DNA from: Buttiauxella sp. B2
GTDB lineage: Bacteria > Pseudomonadota > Gammaproteobacteria > Enterobacterales > Enterobacteriaceae
Assembly: GCF_006376615.1 (NCBI RefSeq)
Contig: NZ_VEXQ01000011.1
Coordinates: 1 to 64,000, forward strand
Reading direction: 5' to 3'
Length of the DNA stretch: 64,000 nt
This document shows positions 51,554 through 62,010 of this stretch, one piece after another. A model generated the notes under the pieces. It worked only from the letters and a program-made list of their open reading frames with translations. It searched no databases and was not told the origin of the DNA. Every line of letters begins with the position of its first letter. The first letter of the stretch is position 1. The position numbers were made by a program, and so were the translations under genes.

Positions 51554-53053
51554 ATGTTCAATCAACAATTTGCTAAACGATTGATAGAAAGTGCAGTCAT
51601 AGCGGCTTGCCTGGCGTCTTCTGTCGCTATTGCGGCTGATACCTCAGCGCCAATGTCTCCACTGATGAAGCAACTGAATAACGGTAACTGGTTACCACAA
51701 CAAGAAGCGACGAACCTTAGTGATGAACTGTATTATCAGGATGCTATTCATGCTTATATTCAAACGCTTCCATTGCTGAACACTATCGGTTTGCGCGATG
51801 GTTCAGAGGCCGCGTTTGGTAAAGGCTACAATGTCCTGCCGATCTGGAAAGAGCGTATGGATAGCCGCGCCGTGGTTCCAACACCTAATGGCGATGTCAT
51901 TTATTCGATGAGCTACTTGGATCTGAAAGAAACGGGTCCTCTGGTCGTGAAAGCACCAGCCAATGTGATCGGTATGTTTACCGACTTCTTCCAGAAAACG
52001 ATTACGGATGTGGGTGCCATTGGCCCGGATCGTGCTCGTGGAGGTCTGTATCTCCTGTTACCGCCTGATTATGAAGGACCTATTCCTCAGGGATACTACG
52101 CGTTCAAATCCTCTACTTATAACGTGTTCTTGTTCTTCCGTACCATTATGGGGAAAGGTGATGGCAAACCAGATCCGACCCCTGCGGTGAAAAATGCCGA
52201 AACAACACGCATTTACCCGCTGTGGGACGTGGAAAAAGAAGTGAAGCCGATGCAGTTCCCGGACGCCAGCGGAAAACGCGTCAATATGATGTACCCAACG
52301 GATAGCAGCTACTGGAAAAAGCTGAAAGACTTCGTGGACTACGAACCACTGACCGCGATTCCGGATGATACCCGCAGCGCGCTTTTAAGCGTTGGTATTG
52401 TGAAAGGCAAACCGTTTAAACCAACGGCTAAACAGCAGGAACTGCTGAAGAAAGCGGTAGAAACAGCGCCACGCATGATCCTCGCTCGCCGTCAGGTGGG
52501 TCGTGATGATCAACGTCAGCTGTATTACAAAAATCGCCAGTACGAAAATTCATGGGCAGGTGCAACCGCCGAGTGGATGCAGTACGGCACGCTTGATGCA
52601 AACCAGCGTGCATCTTTCTTCCAGATTGCCTATTCCAGCGCTGCGGCGATGGTGATGCACACGACAGGTGCAGGTTCAAAATATCCGTACACAACCAAAG
52701 ATAATACCGGTAAGCATCTTGACGGAAGCAATACCTATAAATTGCATCTTCCGCCGAATCCACCTGCGGGTCTGTTCTGGGCGGTGACGGCTTATAACAT
52801 CACCGACGGCACCATGCCTGAAACCGATCAGCTGCTGCCATCCACCAATGGTTACTACAACCTGCCGAAAAATAGCGATGGTTCCCTTGATATCTGGTTT
52901 GGTCCGAAAAAACCGGACGGTGTAGCTGATAACGCCTTTATCAAAACGGTGTCTAATCGTAACTTCCTGGTGGCATTGCGTCTGTATGGCACGGGTGATG
53001 GATTCTACGATCAGACTTGGGTGCCAGATGATCTGGTGCAAACCAATAAGTAA
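51554..53053 (+). CDS. Secreted DUF1254/DUF1214 protein (paralogue 1)
   Basis: A 499-residue protein with a signal peptide (AVIAACLASSVAIAADTSA) and the DUF1254 N-terminal and DUF1214 C-terminal domains. Characteristic segments are PTPNGDVIYSMSYLDLKETGP, DFFQKTITDVGAIGPDRARGG, WAVTAYNITDGTMPETDQLLPS and DIWFGPKKPDG. The family is widespread, exported and mostly uncharacterised. The ATG at 51542 sits inside a TATAATG that looks like a -10 box, so I prefer the ATG at 51554. It is followed 12 bases later by its paralogue. Probably periplasmic. Confidence 0.85.
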   Translation: MFNQQFAKRLIESAVIAACLASSVAIAADTSAPMSPLMKQLNNGNWLPQQEATNLSDELYYQDAIHAYIQTLPLLNTIGLRDGSEAAFGKGYNVLPIWKERMDSRAVVPTPNGDVIYSMSYLDLKETGPLVVKAPANVIGMFTDFFQKTITDVGAIGPDRARGGLYLLLPPDYEGPIPQGYYAFKSSTYNVFLFFRTIMGKGDGKPDPTPAVKNAETTRIYPLWDVEKEVKPMQFPDASGKRVNMMYPTDSSYWKKLKDFVDYEPLTAIPDDTRSALLSVGIVKGKPFKPTAKQQELLKKAVETAPRMILARRQVGRDDQRQLYYKNRQYENSWAGATAEWMQYGTLDANQRASFFQIAYSSAAAMVMHTTGAGSKYPYTTKDNTGKHLDGSNTYKLHLPPNPPAGLFWAVTAYNITDGTMPETDQLLPSTNGYYNLPKNSDGSLDIWFGPKKPDGVADNAFIKTVSNRNFLVALRLYGTGDGFYDQTWVPDDLVQTNK

Positions 53054-53065
53054 GAGGTTTTTATT

Positions 53066-54529
53066 ATGAAATTAAAGCATTTGGCACTTTTAACCGCACT
53101 GGCATTCAGCGCTGGTGCAATGGCACAGTCTGCGCCGCTGGCCATTCCTCATCCGACTAAGTTTGAAGAAATGGCAACCACACCGGCAGAAGTCACTATG
53201 CCGGAAGCCTATGTGAAGGCGATCGCGCAACAGGCTTATATCTGGGGTTGGCCGATGGTAAACCAATTTAACCGTCGCGAAACAATTACCAAAGCTCCAT
53301 ATCCTGCGCTTAATGGCGGAATGGTGCCCGTTGCACCGATGGGTCAGTTGAGTATGTTGACGGACTACATCAAGCCCCAGGAAACCTTTGTGACCTGTCC
53401 AAATCAGGATGTGGCTTATGGTCTGGGGTTCTTTGAGCTGGATAAGGGACCCGTCGTCATTCAAGTTCCTGACTTTGGGAAGCGTTTCTGGGTTTATGCC
53501 ATTTATGATGCCCGAACTAACCAGATTGGCAATATAGGTAAGCCGTACGGAACTAAACCCGGTTTCTATTTGTTGGTCGGGCCAAATTGGAAAGGGGAAA
53601 AACCGAAAGGTTTTAATGGTGTAATCCGTTCCAGTACCGAAATGGCGAACATGATCCCACGCATTCAGATGGACGATACGGCTGAAGATCGTACGGCAAT
53701 TCAAGCCCCGATCAAACAGGTAATGAGCTATCCATTGAGTGAGTTCACTGGCAAGATGAAGTCATATGAATATTCAACTATCCCGTCTATTGGTGGTAAA
53801 CCTGATCCAGATGCTGGTGAAACAAAATGGGTTATTCCTGAGAAATTCTTCGATCAGCTGGATAATGTGCTGAATAAAGTTCCCGCATTGCCGGGGGAAG
53901 AAGCCATGTATGCTCAGTACCATCATCTGATTGAAGCTGGTAAAAAAGACCCGCAGATTCGTAAATGGATGGATGAAGCCGCGGCAGAAACAGATAAGAA
54001 CGTTATTGCTGAATTTTTCAAATGGAAAAATAACGGCGTACCGGCAGGTAATGGCTGGAACCGTTCGAAGAATAATGCTCAGTTTGGCGTGGATTACTAC
54101 AACCGCACAGGCACGGCAAAATCGAACATGTTCGATAACAAACCTGATGAAACTCAGTACTTCTACACCGATAATGATGCTCTAGGAAAACCGCTTTCAG
54201 GGGATCACGACTATACCGTGACCTTCCCGAAAGGTGGCATTCCGCCGGTGAAGGGATTCTGGTCGTTGACCCTTTATAACAGCAAGCATTTGTTCAGCCC
54301 GAATGAACTCAATCGTTACTCTCTGGGGACGAAAAATAAAGATCTCCAATACAATAGCGATGGTTCATTGACGCTGTATGTCAGCAAAACCAATCCTGGA
54401 AAAGATAAAGTGAATAACTGGCTTCCGGCACCAGAAGGGGCATTCTCACTTTACATCCGAGCATATTGGGGTGAGAAGGCTATTCTCGATGGCACCTGGC
54501 AGCCACCGAAAATTGAGATGGCTAAATAA
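53066..54529 (+). CDS. Secreted DUF1254/DUF1214 protein (paralogue 2)
   Basis: A 487-residue protein with a signal peptide ([20 protein letters not shown]). DUF1254 region: [43 protein letters not shown]1214 region: [34 protein letters not shown]. It shares layout but only modest identity with the preceding gene; the two form an operon (12-base gap, AAGAGG site). Joint action on an unknown extracytoplasmic substrate is an inference. Confidence 0.85.
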   Translation: MKLKHLALLTALAFSAGAMAQSAPLAIPHPTKFEEMATTPAEVTMPEAYVKAIAQQAYIWGWPMVNQFNRRETITKAPYPALNGGMVPVAPMGQLSMLTDYIKPQETFVTCPNQDVAYGLGFFELDKGPVVIQVPDFGKRFWVYAIYDARTNQIGNIGKPYGTKPGFYLLVGPNWKGEKPKGFNGVIRSSTEMANMIPRIQMDDTAEDRTAIQAPIKQVMSYPLSEFTGKMKSYEYSTIPSIGGKPDPDAGETKWVIPEKFFDQLDNVLNKVPALPGEEAMYAQYHHLIEAGKKDPQIRKWMDEAAAETDKNVIAEFFKWKNNGVPAGNGWNRSKNNAQFGVDYYNRTGTAKSNMFDNKPDETQYFYTDNDALGKPLSGDHDYTVTFPKGGIPPVKGFWSLTLYNSKHLFSPNELNRYSLGTKNKDLQYNSDGSLTLYVSKTNPGKDKVNNWLPAPEGAFSLYIRAYWGEKAILDGTWQPPKIEMAK

Positions 54530-54555
54530 TTTTTTTGAAAACCGATAAGCCCCCT

Positions 54556-54850
54556 TGTTGGAGTGTCCTCGATTCCATAGACAGTTTCTGTCCTCACGAC
54601 GAGGCCTTCTCGAAGGCCTCAGGACTGACACCACCGAGATGGCTATGGCGTCGGCTTCGGTTGTAGAACACTTCAATGTAATCGAAGATATCCGCCCGGG
54701 CCAGTTCCCGGGTTTTATACATCCGTTTTCTGATACGTTCTTTTTTCAGTGAACTGAAGAACGATTCTGCCACCGCATTATCCCAGCAGTTGCCACGCTG
54801 GTGAGCGTCGGCGGGGATATTCTCAACATAGCCAAAAACCTCCGCATGTT
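54556..54850 (-). mobile_element. IS3-family transposase remnant
   Basis: On minus, the C terminus of an IS3-family transposase OrfB is readable: RGNCWDNAVAESFFSSLKKE, ADIFDYIEVFYNRSRRHSHL, GGVSPEAFEKASS, stop at 54594-54596. About 80 residues of some 280 remain, including the last catalytic Glu region. One terminal repeat probably lies at about 54563-54590; the other end is lost. It interrupts or abuts the integrase remnant. Confidence 0.85.
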
Positions 54851-54887
54851 GCGCGACTACAAAAGCATCAATGTCATGCTGGGAGAG

Positions 54888-55115
54888 TTATTTCATCCTT
54901 CGTATGATTCTCTGTAATTGATCGCGGTGGATAGTACCAGATCGTAAAAGAGTGAAGAATGGAGTTAGTCGAGAGATGAGGAACTGACATCGGCGCGGGC
55001 TATCCGTACCAAGCGAGCAACGGAAAAATTGATTATCAGACAATCTGAAGTAGGCGTAAAAAACGCCGTTACGCTGAAGCGTATGAGGTAGGTAACAATC
55101 GTTGATGTATCCCAT
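54888..55115 (-). pseudogene. N-terminal stub of a tyrosine integrase (DUF6538 type)
   Basis: Up to 79 residues (from 55127) or 75 (from 55115): LPHTLQRNGVFYAYFRLSDN and FFRCSLGTDSPRRCQFLISRL match the N-terminal DUF6538-like domain of phage-type integrases. The core-binding and catalytic domains are missing, apparently lost together with the IS3 event. It starts about 60 bases from the rnpB 3' end, exactly where the integrase of an rnpB island should be. The island can no longer move on its own. Confidence 0.75.
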
Positions 55116-55176
55116 TCTGTATCTCACTTATACTTCTAAGCACCTGAGATACATCAACTTATTGTTTTTAAAAAAG

Positions 55177-55553
<377 letters not shown>

Positions 55554-55719
55554 GGCGCGAAGTATAAAGGGTTTGCACCCCGCTGTCACGCCTATACCCG
55601 TCATACTTCAAGCTGCAGGGGTGTTGGCTGCAATCACTGACCCCAGTCACTTACTAAAGCAAGCTCCTGGGGTTCATCTCCCTTGCCGCCTACCTGCAAC
55701 TCGAATTATTTAGGGTGTG

Positions 55720-56865
55720 TTAGTGATTGATATTCATGCCTATTGCAACCGTTGCTGCAATATTGCGCGATGCGCGATAAATATTATCAAATGCATTTTT
55801 CAGTGCTTCTTCCAACGTACCAATACTATTGAGCACGCTATAAACCGCGTCGATGCCATATTGATGGACAACGGCTACATCGCAGGTCAGCGAACCTGCG
55901 ATGCCAATCACTGGTTTGCGGTACTTTTTCGCCACTGCCGCCACACCTACAGGAACTTTGCCGCGAATACTCTGGCTGTCCATGCGCCCTTCACCAGTCA
56001 CAACCAGTGAGCAATCATGGATATGTTCTTCAAGATGCAGAGCTTCCGTCACAATCTCTACACCGCTACGTAACTCGGCACCGAGGAACGCCATTAGCGC
56101 AGCACCCATACCGCCTGCTGCACCCGCACCTGGTGCGTTTTTCACATCAACACGTAAGTCTTTTTTAATCACATCAGCAAAGTGGGCTAGATTGGCATCC
56201 AGCTCAACAATCATTGCTTCATCGGCCCCTTTTTGGGGCCCGAAAATACGTGATGCGCCGTTGTCGCCGATTAATGGATTAGTCACATCGCAGGCAACAT
56301 TAATTATGCAGTCAGCCAAACGGCTATCCAGGCCTGAAATATCGATGCTGTTCAGGCTCATCAGGCTGCCGCCGCCGTAGCCGATTTCTTTGCCTGTTGC
56401 GTCGCACAATTTTGCGCCAAGCGCCTGCACCATGCCTGCGCCGCCGTCGTTCGTAGCACTACCACCGATGCCGATAATAATGTTGCGCGCGCCGTTATCC
56501 AGAGCATGCAAAATCAGTTCGCCAGTACCGTGCGAGGTCGTAACAAGAGGGTTGCGGTCCTCGATTGGCACCAGAGCAAGTCCACTGGCTTCGGCCATTT
56601 CGATAATCGCGGTTTGGCCGTCGCCGGACATTCCCCAGTACGCCGTAACCGGTTCACCCAGCGGCCCTGTCACTGTAGTGGTGATTTTTTTGCCCTGCGT
56701 GGCACTGATCATGGCATCGACCGTCCCTTCCCCGCCATCTGCAACCGGGACCGATATATATTCCGCATCAGGAAATATTTCGCGGAATCCTTTTTCAATC
56801 GCCTGTGCCACTTCAACCGCTGAGAGGCTTTCTTTATAAGAGTCGGGTGCGATAACGATTTTCAT
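55720..56865 (-). CDS. garK: Glycerate 2-kinase GarK
   Basis: A 381-residue kinase, the same length as E. coli GarK, phosphorylating D-glycerate to 2-phosphoglycerate, the last step of galactarate/glucarate use. Conserved: MKIVIAPDSYKESLSA, PVADGGEGTVDA, GIGGSATNDGGAGM and SLVVTGEGRMDSQS. The ATG at 56865 matches the family; the longer frame to 56904 runs into the intergenic spacer. It is the last gene of garPLRK and converges on nothing before rnpB. Confidence 0.97.
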   Translation of the reverse strand: MKIVIAPDSYKESLSAVEVAQAIEKGFREIFPDAEYISVPVADGGEGTVDAMISATQGKKITTTVTGPLGEPVTAYWGMSGDGQTAIIEMAEASGLALVPIEDRNPLVTTSHGTGELILHALDNGARNIIIGIGGSATNDGGAGMVQALGAKLCDATGKEIGYGGGSLMSLNSIDISGLDSRLADCIINVACDVTNPLIGDNGASRIFGPQKGADEAMIVELDANLAHFADVIKKDLRVDVKNAPGAGAAGGMGAALMAFLGAELRSGVEIVTEALHLEEHIHDCSLVVTGEGRMDSQSIRGKVPVGVAAVAKKYRKPVIGIAGSLTCDVAVVHQYGIDAVYSVLNSIGTLEEALKNAFDNIYRASRNIAATVAIGMNINH

Positions 56866-56923
56866 AGTATGTCCATGCCAAAAGGGCCGAGAAAAACTGG
56901 GCATCTGGAGATGCCCATCTCTT

Positions 56924-57814
56924 TTATTTACCGACTTCTACTTTCGCCAGTTTTTCGTAGTAGCACGCGATAGCACTGTGGTCATCGTTACCGTGTCCGT
57001 CTGCACGCAAAGCTTGCATCATTTCCATTACCGCAGCAGTCAGTGGCAGTTGTGCACCAACACCGTGGGATGTATCCAGCGCGTTCGCCAGGTCTTTAAT
57101 GTGCAGGTCGATACGGAAACCTGGCTTGAAGTTACGCTCCAGCACCATTGGCGCTTTAGCTTCCAAAACGGTGCTGCCCGCAAGGCCGCCACGAATAGCC
57201 TGGAAGACTAATTCAGGGTCCACACCCGCTTTGGTAGCCAACACCAGGGCTTCAGACATCGCCGCAATATTCAGCGCCACAATCACCTGGTTTGCCAACT
57301 TGGTCACGTTACCCGCACCAATATCACCGGTATGCACGACGGAACCCGCCATCGCTTTAAGCAGGTCGTAATACTTGTCGAAAATCGCTTTATCACCACC
57401 GACCATAACTGACAGTGTGCCTTCAATCGCTTTTGGCTCGCCGCCGCTTACTGGTGCATCCAGCATGTCGATGCCTTTTGTTTTCAGCGCTTCGCTGATT
57501 TCACGGCTCGCCAGCGGCGCGATGGAACTCATGTCGATAACGACGGTGCCAGGTTTCGCACCTTCGATAATGCCGTTTTCGCCCAACGCGACTTCTTTCA
57601 CATGTGGGGAGTTAGGCAACATGGTGATAATCACATCACACTGCTCAGCAATCTGTTTTGGTGTGGCAGCAGTTTCTGCACCAGCGGCGATAACTTCAGC
57701 AATCACCTCTGCATTACGGTCAGCAACCACCAGGGAATAACCGGCTTTGATGAGGTTTTTACTCATTGGTTTGCCCATGATGCCCAGACCAATAAAACCA
57801 ACTTTCAGTGTCAT
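56924..57814 (-). CDS. garR: Tartronate semialdehyde reductase GarR
   Basis: A 296-residue beta-hydroxyacid dehydrogenase (E. coli 294-296) reducing tartronate semialdehyde to D-glycerate. N-terminal NAD motif GFIGLGIMGKPMSKNL; substrate motif DAPVSGGEPKA; catalytic Lys in GNVTKLANQVIVALN. Between garL (32 bases) and garK (58 bases) in the operon. Confidence 0.97.
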   Translation of the reverse strand: MTLKVGFIGLGIMGKPMSKNLIKAGYSLVVADRNAEVIAEVIAAGAETAATPKQIAEQCDVIITMLPNSPHVKEVALGENGIIEGAKPGTVVIDMSSIAPLASREISEALKTKGIDMLDAPVSGGEPKAIEGTLSVMVGGDKAIFDKYYDLLKAMAGSVVHTGDIGAGNVTKLANQVIVALNIAAMSEALVLATKAGVDPELVFQAIRGGLAGSTVLEAKAPMVLERNFKPGFRIDLHIKDLANALDTSHGVGAQLPLTAAVMEMMQALRADGHGNDDHSAIACYYEKLAKVEVGK

Positions 57815-57846
57815 AGCGTTAATCTCTCTTTAGATACAGGTGGACG

Positions 57847-58617
57847 TTATTTTTTAAACTGGTCGCACAACTTTTGTGTGGCAGAGCGGAATACGCCCAA
57901 ATCACTGCCTACGGCAACAAACGTTGCGCCCCATTCCAGGTAGCGGCGTGCATCGGCTTCGGCTGGAGCCAGGATGCCTGAAGGCTTACCGTGTGCTTTC
58001 GCACGAGCAAAAATATGCTCAATTGCGCTCTGTACTTCCGGATGTGACGGGTTGCCGAGATGCCCTAATGCCGCAGACAAATCGCCAGGGCCGACAAAAA
58101 TGCCATCTACACCGCTGGTCGCGGCAATCGCATCCAGGTTGTCAATACCTTCCTGGCTTTCGATTTGCGCCAGGATGGTGATGTTCTGATTTACTTGTTT
58201 GAAGTAATCCACCACGGTGCCGTAGCCGTTACTACGGTGTGAAACCGACACGCCACGGATACCTTCTGGTGGATAGCGGGTTGAGGACACCGCCAGCTCC
58301 GCATCTTCCTGAGTCTCAACAAACGGAATCAGGAAGTTATAGAAACCAATATCCAGCAAACGCTTAATCACAACAGGGTCGTTGGTCGGAGCACGCACTA
58401 CAGGAGCGCTGTGGCTGCCGGTCAGCGCCATCAGTTGCGGAATAAAAGTCGTGATGTCGTTTGGCGCATGTTCGCCATCCAGCACAATCCAGTCGAACCC
58501 AGCCAGGCCCAGCACTTCAGTGCTGATAGGATTTGCCAACGCAGACCAGCAACCGATTTGAGTCTGATTTGCTGCCAGTGCTGCTTTGAATTTATTTGGG
58601 AAAACGTTGGTATTCAT
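57847..58617 (-). CDS. garL: 5-keto-4-deoxy-D-glucarate aldolase GarL
   Basis: A 256-residue class II aldolase (E. coli 256) of the HpcH/HpaI family, splitting 5-keto-4-deoxyglucarate (and 2-keto-3-deoxyglucarate) into pyruvate and tartronate semialdehyde. Motifs: [14 protein letters not shown] (base His), [17 protein letters not shown] (metal Glu) and [17 protein letters not shown] (metal Asp). It follows garP by 37 bases. Confidence 0.97.
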   Translation of the reverse strand: MNTNVFPNKFKAALAANQTQIGCWSALANPISTEVLGLAGFDWIVLDGEHAPNDITTFIPQLMALTGSHSAPVVRAPTNDPVVIKRLLDIGFYNFLIPFVETQEDAELAVSSTRYPPEGIRGVSVSHRSNGYGTVVDYFKQVNQNITILAQIESQEGIDNLDAIAATSGVDGIFVGPGDLSAALGHLGNPSHPEVQSAIEHIFARAKAHGKPSGILAPAEADARRYLEWGATFVAVGSDLGVFRSATQKLCDQFKK

Positions 58618-58654
58618 CTGTTGCCCTTATTTATCCAGTTATCTGTTGAGTTAA

Positions 58655-59986
58655 TTACTTCTGCAATTCCATACGTTTAATGTCGCCAACTACGAACAGA
58701 TAACAAACCATTGCCATCAGCGCCGAGCAGCCAACAAAGATCAGCGCCGCATTGAAGGAGTGAAGTTCAGAAACCAGGTAACCAATCACCAGTGGCGTCA
58801 CGATAGAAGCGATATTGCCAAATACGTTGAACACCGCACCGCACAGGCCAACCATCTCTTTTGGAGCGGTATCAGCAATCACCGGCCAACCCAGGGCACC
58901 AAAACCTTTACCGAAGAATGCGAATGCCATCAGTGCGATAACCAGTGCAGTGCTGTCGGTGTAGTTACAAAGAATGATGGTAGAAGCGAGCAACATCCCG
59001 AGAACAATCGGTATCTTACGAGCTACGGTCAGCGAGTAACCGCGTTTGATTAACGAATCCGAGAATACGCCGCCCAACACACCACCAGCAAAACCACACA
59101 GCGCCGGTATTGATGCGACCATACCCACTTTCAGAATCGACATGCCTTTATCTTGAACCAGGTAAATCGGGAACCAGGTCAGGAAGAACCAGGTGATGGT
59201 GTTAATGAAGTACTGGCCAAAGAACACGCCCAGCATCATACGGTTAGTCAGCAACTGCTTGATGTAATGCAGTTTCGGCCCTTCGACGACTGCGCCGGGC
59301 TTTTTGTGGTCCATATCAACCACTGCGCCACCTTTGGAGATGTATTCCAGTTCCTCTTTAGACATACGAGGATGGTCAGTCGGGTTGTGGATAAACTTCA
59401 CCCACAAGAAGGTAAGAACAAAACCAATGCCGCCCATCACGGTAAATACATGTTCCCAGCCCCATGCGAAGGTCAACCAACCGAGCAATGGAGAGAACAG
59501 CGCCAGCGAAAAATACTGTGCAGAGTTAAAAATTGCTGAAGCCGTACCGCGTTCTTTTGTCGGGAACCAGGCGGCAACAATACGGGCGTTAGCCGGGAAA
59601 GAAGGCGCTTCAGAGAAGCCGAGCATAAAGCGCATGATGAACATGGAGATACCGGCGTAGGCCAGCGGCACCATATCGACAAAGCCTTGCATGAACGTAA
59701 ACAGTGACCAAAAGAACAAGCTGTAGGTATAGACTTTCTTCGAGCCGTAGCGGTCAAGTAACCAACCGCCAGGAATTTGCATCAACAGATAAGCCCAACC
59801 AAACGCCGAGAAAATATAGCCCATTGAAATTGCACTGAGCTGCAATTCTTTAGCAACTTCAGTACCCGCAATAGAAAGCGTAGCGCGATCTGCATAGTTA
59901 ATTGTCGTCACAATAAAGATAATTAATAATATTAAGTATCGCGTGTTCTTACCTTTTTTTGATTCGACTACTGTATCCAAAATCAT
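58655..59986 (-). CDS. garP: Galactarate/glucarate transporter GarP
   Basis: A 443-residue major-facilitator protein (E. coli 444) importing galactarate and glucarate. Twelve helices are expected. Conserved: NYADRATLSIAGTEVAKELQLS, GFSEAPSFPANARIVAAWFPTKERGTA and FFLTWFPIYLVQDKGMS. The ATG at 59986 (MILDTV) is well spaced from GAGG and matches E. coli; the ATG at 59995 touches the GAGG and is less likely. It is the first gene of garPLRK, divergent from garD. Confidence 0.96.
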   Translation of the reverse strand: MILDTVVESKKGKNTRYLILLIIFIVTTINYADRATLSIAGTEVAKELQLSAISMGYIFSAFGWAYLLMQIPGGWLLDRYGSKKVYTYSLFFWSLFTFMQGFVDMVPLAYAGISMFIMRFMLGFSEAPSFPANARIVAAWFPTKERGTASAIFNSAQYFSLALFSPLLGWLTFAWGWEHVFTVMGGIGFVLTFLWVKFIHNPTDHPRMSKEELEYISKGGAVVDMDHKKPGAVVEGPKLHYIKQLLTNRMMLGVFFGQYFINTITWFFLTWFPIYLVQDKGMSILKVGMVASIPALCGFAGGVLGGVFSDSLIKRGYSLTVARKIPIVLGMLLASTIILCNYTDSTALVIALMAFAFFGKGFGALGWPVIADTAPKEMVGLCGAVFNVFGNIASIVTPLVIGYLVSELHSFNAALIFVGCSALMAMVCYLFVVGDIKRMELQK

Positions 59987-60162
59987 TTTCGACATCCTCT
60001 GTAGCGGGCACTTAATGCAAGGATTTTTATTTATATAAAGCGGTATTTCACAATTATCTTTTCGATATAAAAGCTTGGGATAATACCGCTAATTGAAATT
60101 AACCTGGTGTTTGTCATTCGCAACACAGTATAGCCAGCACAGAACAAATGAACATTAGGCAT

Positions 60163-60297
60163 TTGCACAATGGATAACACTTTAAAAGCCAAATAATTAA
60201 ACTTGTGCACATGTTTGTGGGGTGTATTGCACAAATTCGTCGATTGCCCCCGCTGCTGGATAAGGTCTCACAATATTAAGTGATCTTGGTCACATTT
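60163..60297. promoter_or_regulatory. garP/garD control region: CdaR-like repeats and a CRP site
   Basis: TTGCACAA occurs at 60163-60170 and 60227-60234, and the complementary TTGTGCAC at 60203-60210. These are candidate boxes for CdaR (SdaR), the activator of the gar genes in E. coli. AAGTGATCTTGGTCACATTT (60278-60297) is a good CRP site closer to garD. No gene lies in 59987-60397. Confidence 0.65.
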
Positions 60298-60397
60298 TTA
60301 TTTACCTCGCCCTGACATTCTTTATTTAGCTTGTGAGAAAATCACGATTAGAAAATTATTTTATTAACATTCAGGTAATATCTGGAGAGTAGCGACA

Positions 60398-61969
60398 ATG
60401 TCAAATATAGAAATTAAACAGCAACCGCCAGGGTCGTTTTATATAAAAGTTCATGAGACAGATAACGTCGCTATTATTGTTAATGACAATGGTCTGAAAG
60501 CAGGCACTCGCTTCCCGGATGGACTGGTGCTCATCGAACATATTCCGCAAGGCCACAAAGCCGCACTGGTGGATATTCCTGCCCACAGTGAAATTATCCG
60601 TTACGGTGAAGTTATCGGTTATGCGGTGCGTGATATTCCTCGCGGTAGCTGGATTGACGAATCATTAGTGGAGTTGCCAAAAGCACCTCCACTCAACACC
60701 CTGCCATTGGCCACTAAAGTGCCAGAACCCTTACCGCCCCTGGAAGGTTATACCTTCGAAGGTTATCGCAATGCGGACGGCAGTGTAGGCACCAAAAACC
60801 TGCTTGGCATCACCACCAGTGTGCATTGCGTTGCGGGCGTGGTGGATTATGTCATCAAAATTATTGAACGTGATTTACTGCCGCGCTACCCGAATGTAGA
60901 CGGTGTAGTTGGCCTCAATCACCTGTACGGTTGCGGTGTGGCTATCAACGCACCTGCGGCGGTTATTCCAATTCGCACTATCCATAATATTTCTCTGAAC
61001 CCGAACTTTGGCGGCGAAATTATGGTGGTGGGCCTGGGCTGTGAAAAGCTACAACCAGAACGCCTGTTGGAAGGCACCGACGACGTTCAGTCGATTAACG
61101 TGGGCGATGCAAGCATTATGCGTCTGCAAGACGAACACCACGTCGGCTTTAAATCGATGGTCGATGACATCCTGACTGTAGCAGAGCGCCATCTGGTCAA
61201 GCTGAACCAGCGCCTACGTGAAACCTGCCCGGCTTCTGAGTTAGTTGTGGGGATGCAGTGTGGCGGTAGCGATGCATTCTCCGGCGTGACAGCAAACCCT
61301 GCGGTGGGTTACGCATCTGATCTGATTGTGCGTTGCGGTGGAACAGTGATGTTCTCTGAAGTCACAGAAGTGCGTGATGCCATCCATTTGTTAACGCCAC
61401 GCGCCATCAACGAAGAAGTCGGTAAACGCCTGCTTGAAGAGATGGAATGGTACGACAACTATCTTGAGATGGGCAAAACTGACCGCAGCGCTAACCCGTC
61501 TCCGGGCAACAAGAAAGGCGGCCTGGCAAACGTGGTGGAAAAAGCACTCGGTTCAATCGCCAAGTCAGGTCAAAGCGCGATTGTCGAAGTGCTTTCACCA
61601 GGACAGCGCCCAACCAAACGCGGCCTGATTTTCGCGGCAACTCCCGCCAGTGATTTCGTCTGCGGCACACAACAGGTGGCATCCGGCATTACGGTGCAAG
61701 TGTTCACCACGGGCCGCGGTACACCGTACGGCTTGTTGGCGGTTCCAGTGATTAAAATGGCAACCCGCACCGCTCTGGCAAACCGTTGGTATGACTTAAT
61801 GGACATCAACGCAGGCACCATCGCCACCGGCGAGGCGACCATTGAAGATGTCGGTTGGGAATTGTTTAAATTTATTCTTGATGTCGCAAGCGGGCGTAAG
61901 AAAACCTTCTCGGATCAATGGGGCCTGCACAACGCCCTGGCAGTATTTAATCCAGCACCAGTGACCTGA
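60398..61969 (+). CDS. garD: Galactarate dehydratase GarD
   Basis: A 523-residue enzyme, the same length as E. coli GarD, dehydrating galactarate to 5-keto-4-deoxyglucarate. N-terminal SAF-like domain (to about 100), then the UxaA/GarD catalytic fold with [41 protein letters not shown] and TTGRGTPYG. It is divergent from garPLRK and probably activated by CdaR and CRP. CTGGAGAG precedes the ATG. Confidence 0.97.
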   Translation: MSNIEIKQQPPGSFYIKVHETDNVAIIVNDNGLKAGTRFPDGLVLIEHIPQGHKAALVDIPAHSEIIRYGEVIGYAVRDIPRGSWIDESLVELPKAPPLNTLPLATKVPEPLPPLEGYTFEGYRNADGSVGTKNLLGITTSVHCVAGVVDYVIKIIERDLLPRYPNVDGVVGLNHLYGCGVAINAPAAVIPIRTIHNISLNPNFGGEIMVVGLGCEKLQPERLLEGTDDVQSINVGDASIMRLQDEHHVGFKSMVDDILTVAERHLVKLNQRLRETCPASELVVGMQCGGSDAFSGVTANPAVGYASDLIVRCGGTVMFSEVTEVRDAIHLLTPRAINEEVGKRLLEEMEWYDNYLEMGKTDRSANPSPGNKKGGLANVVEKALGSIAKSGQSAIVEVLSPGQRPTKRGLIFAATPASDFVCGTQQVASGITVQVFTTGRGTPYGLLAVPVIKMATRTALANRWYDLMDINAGTIATGEATIEDVGWELFKFILDVASGRKKTFSDQWGLHNALAVFNPAPVT

Positions 61970-62010
61970 TTCGTTATCTCTTTCTCTTAGGAGAAGAAAC
62001 CTTATGGGTT

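Noticed and set aside
52428-53041. Minus-strand frames inside the first DUF1254 gene
   Set aside because: They are shadows of a secreted protein with a clear signal peptide and domains on plus.
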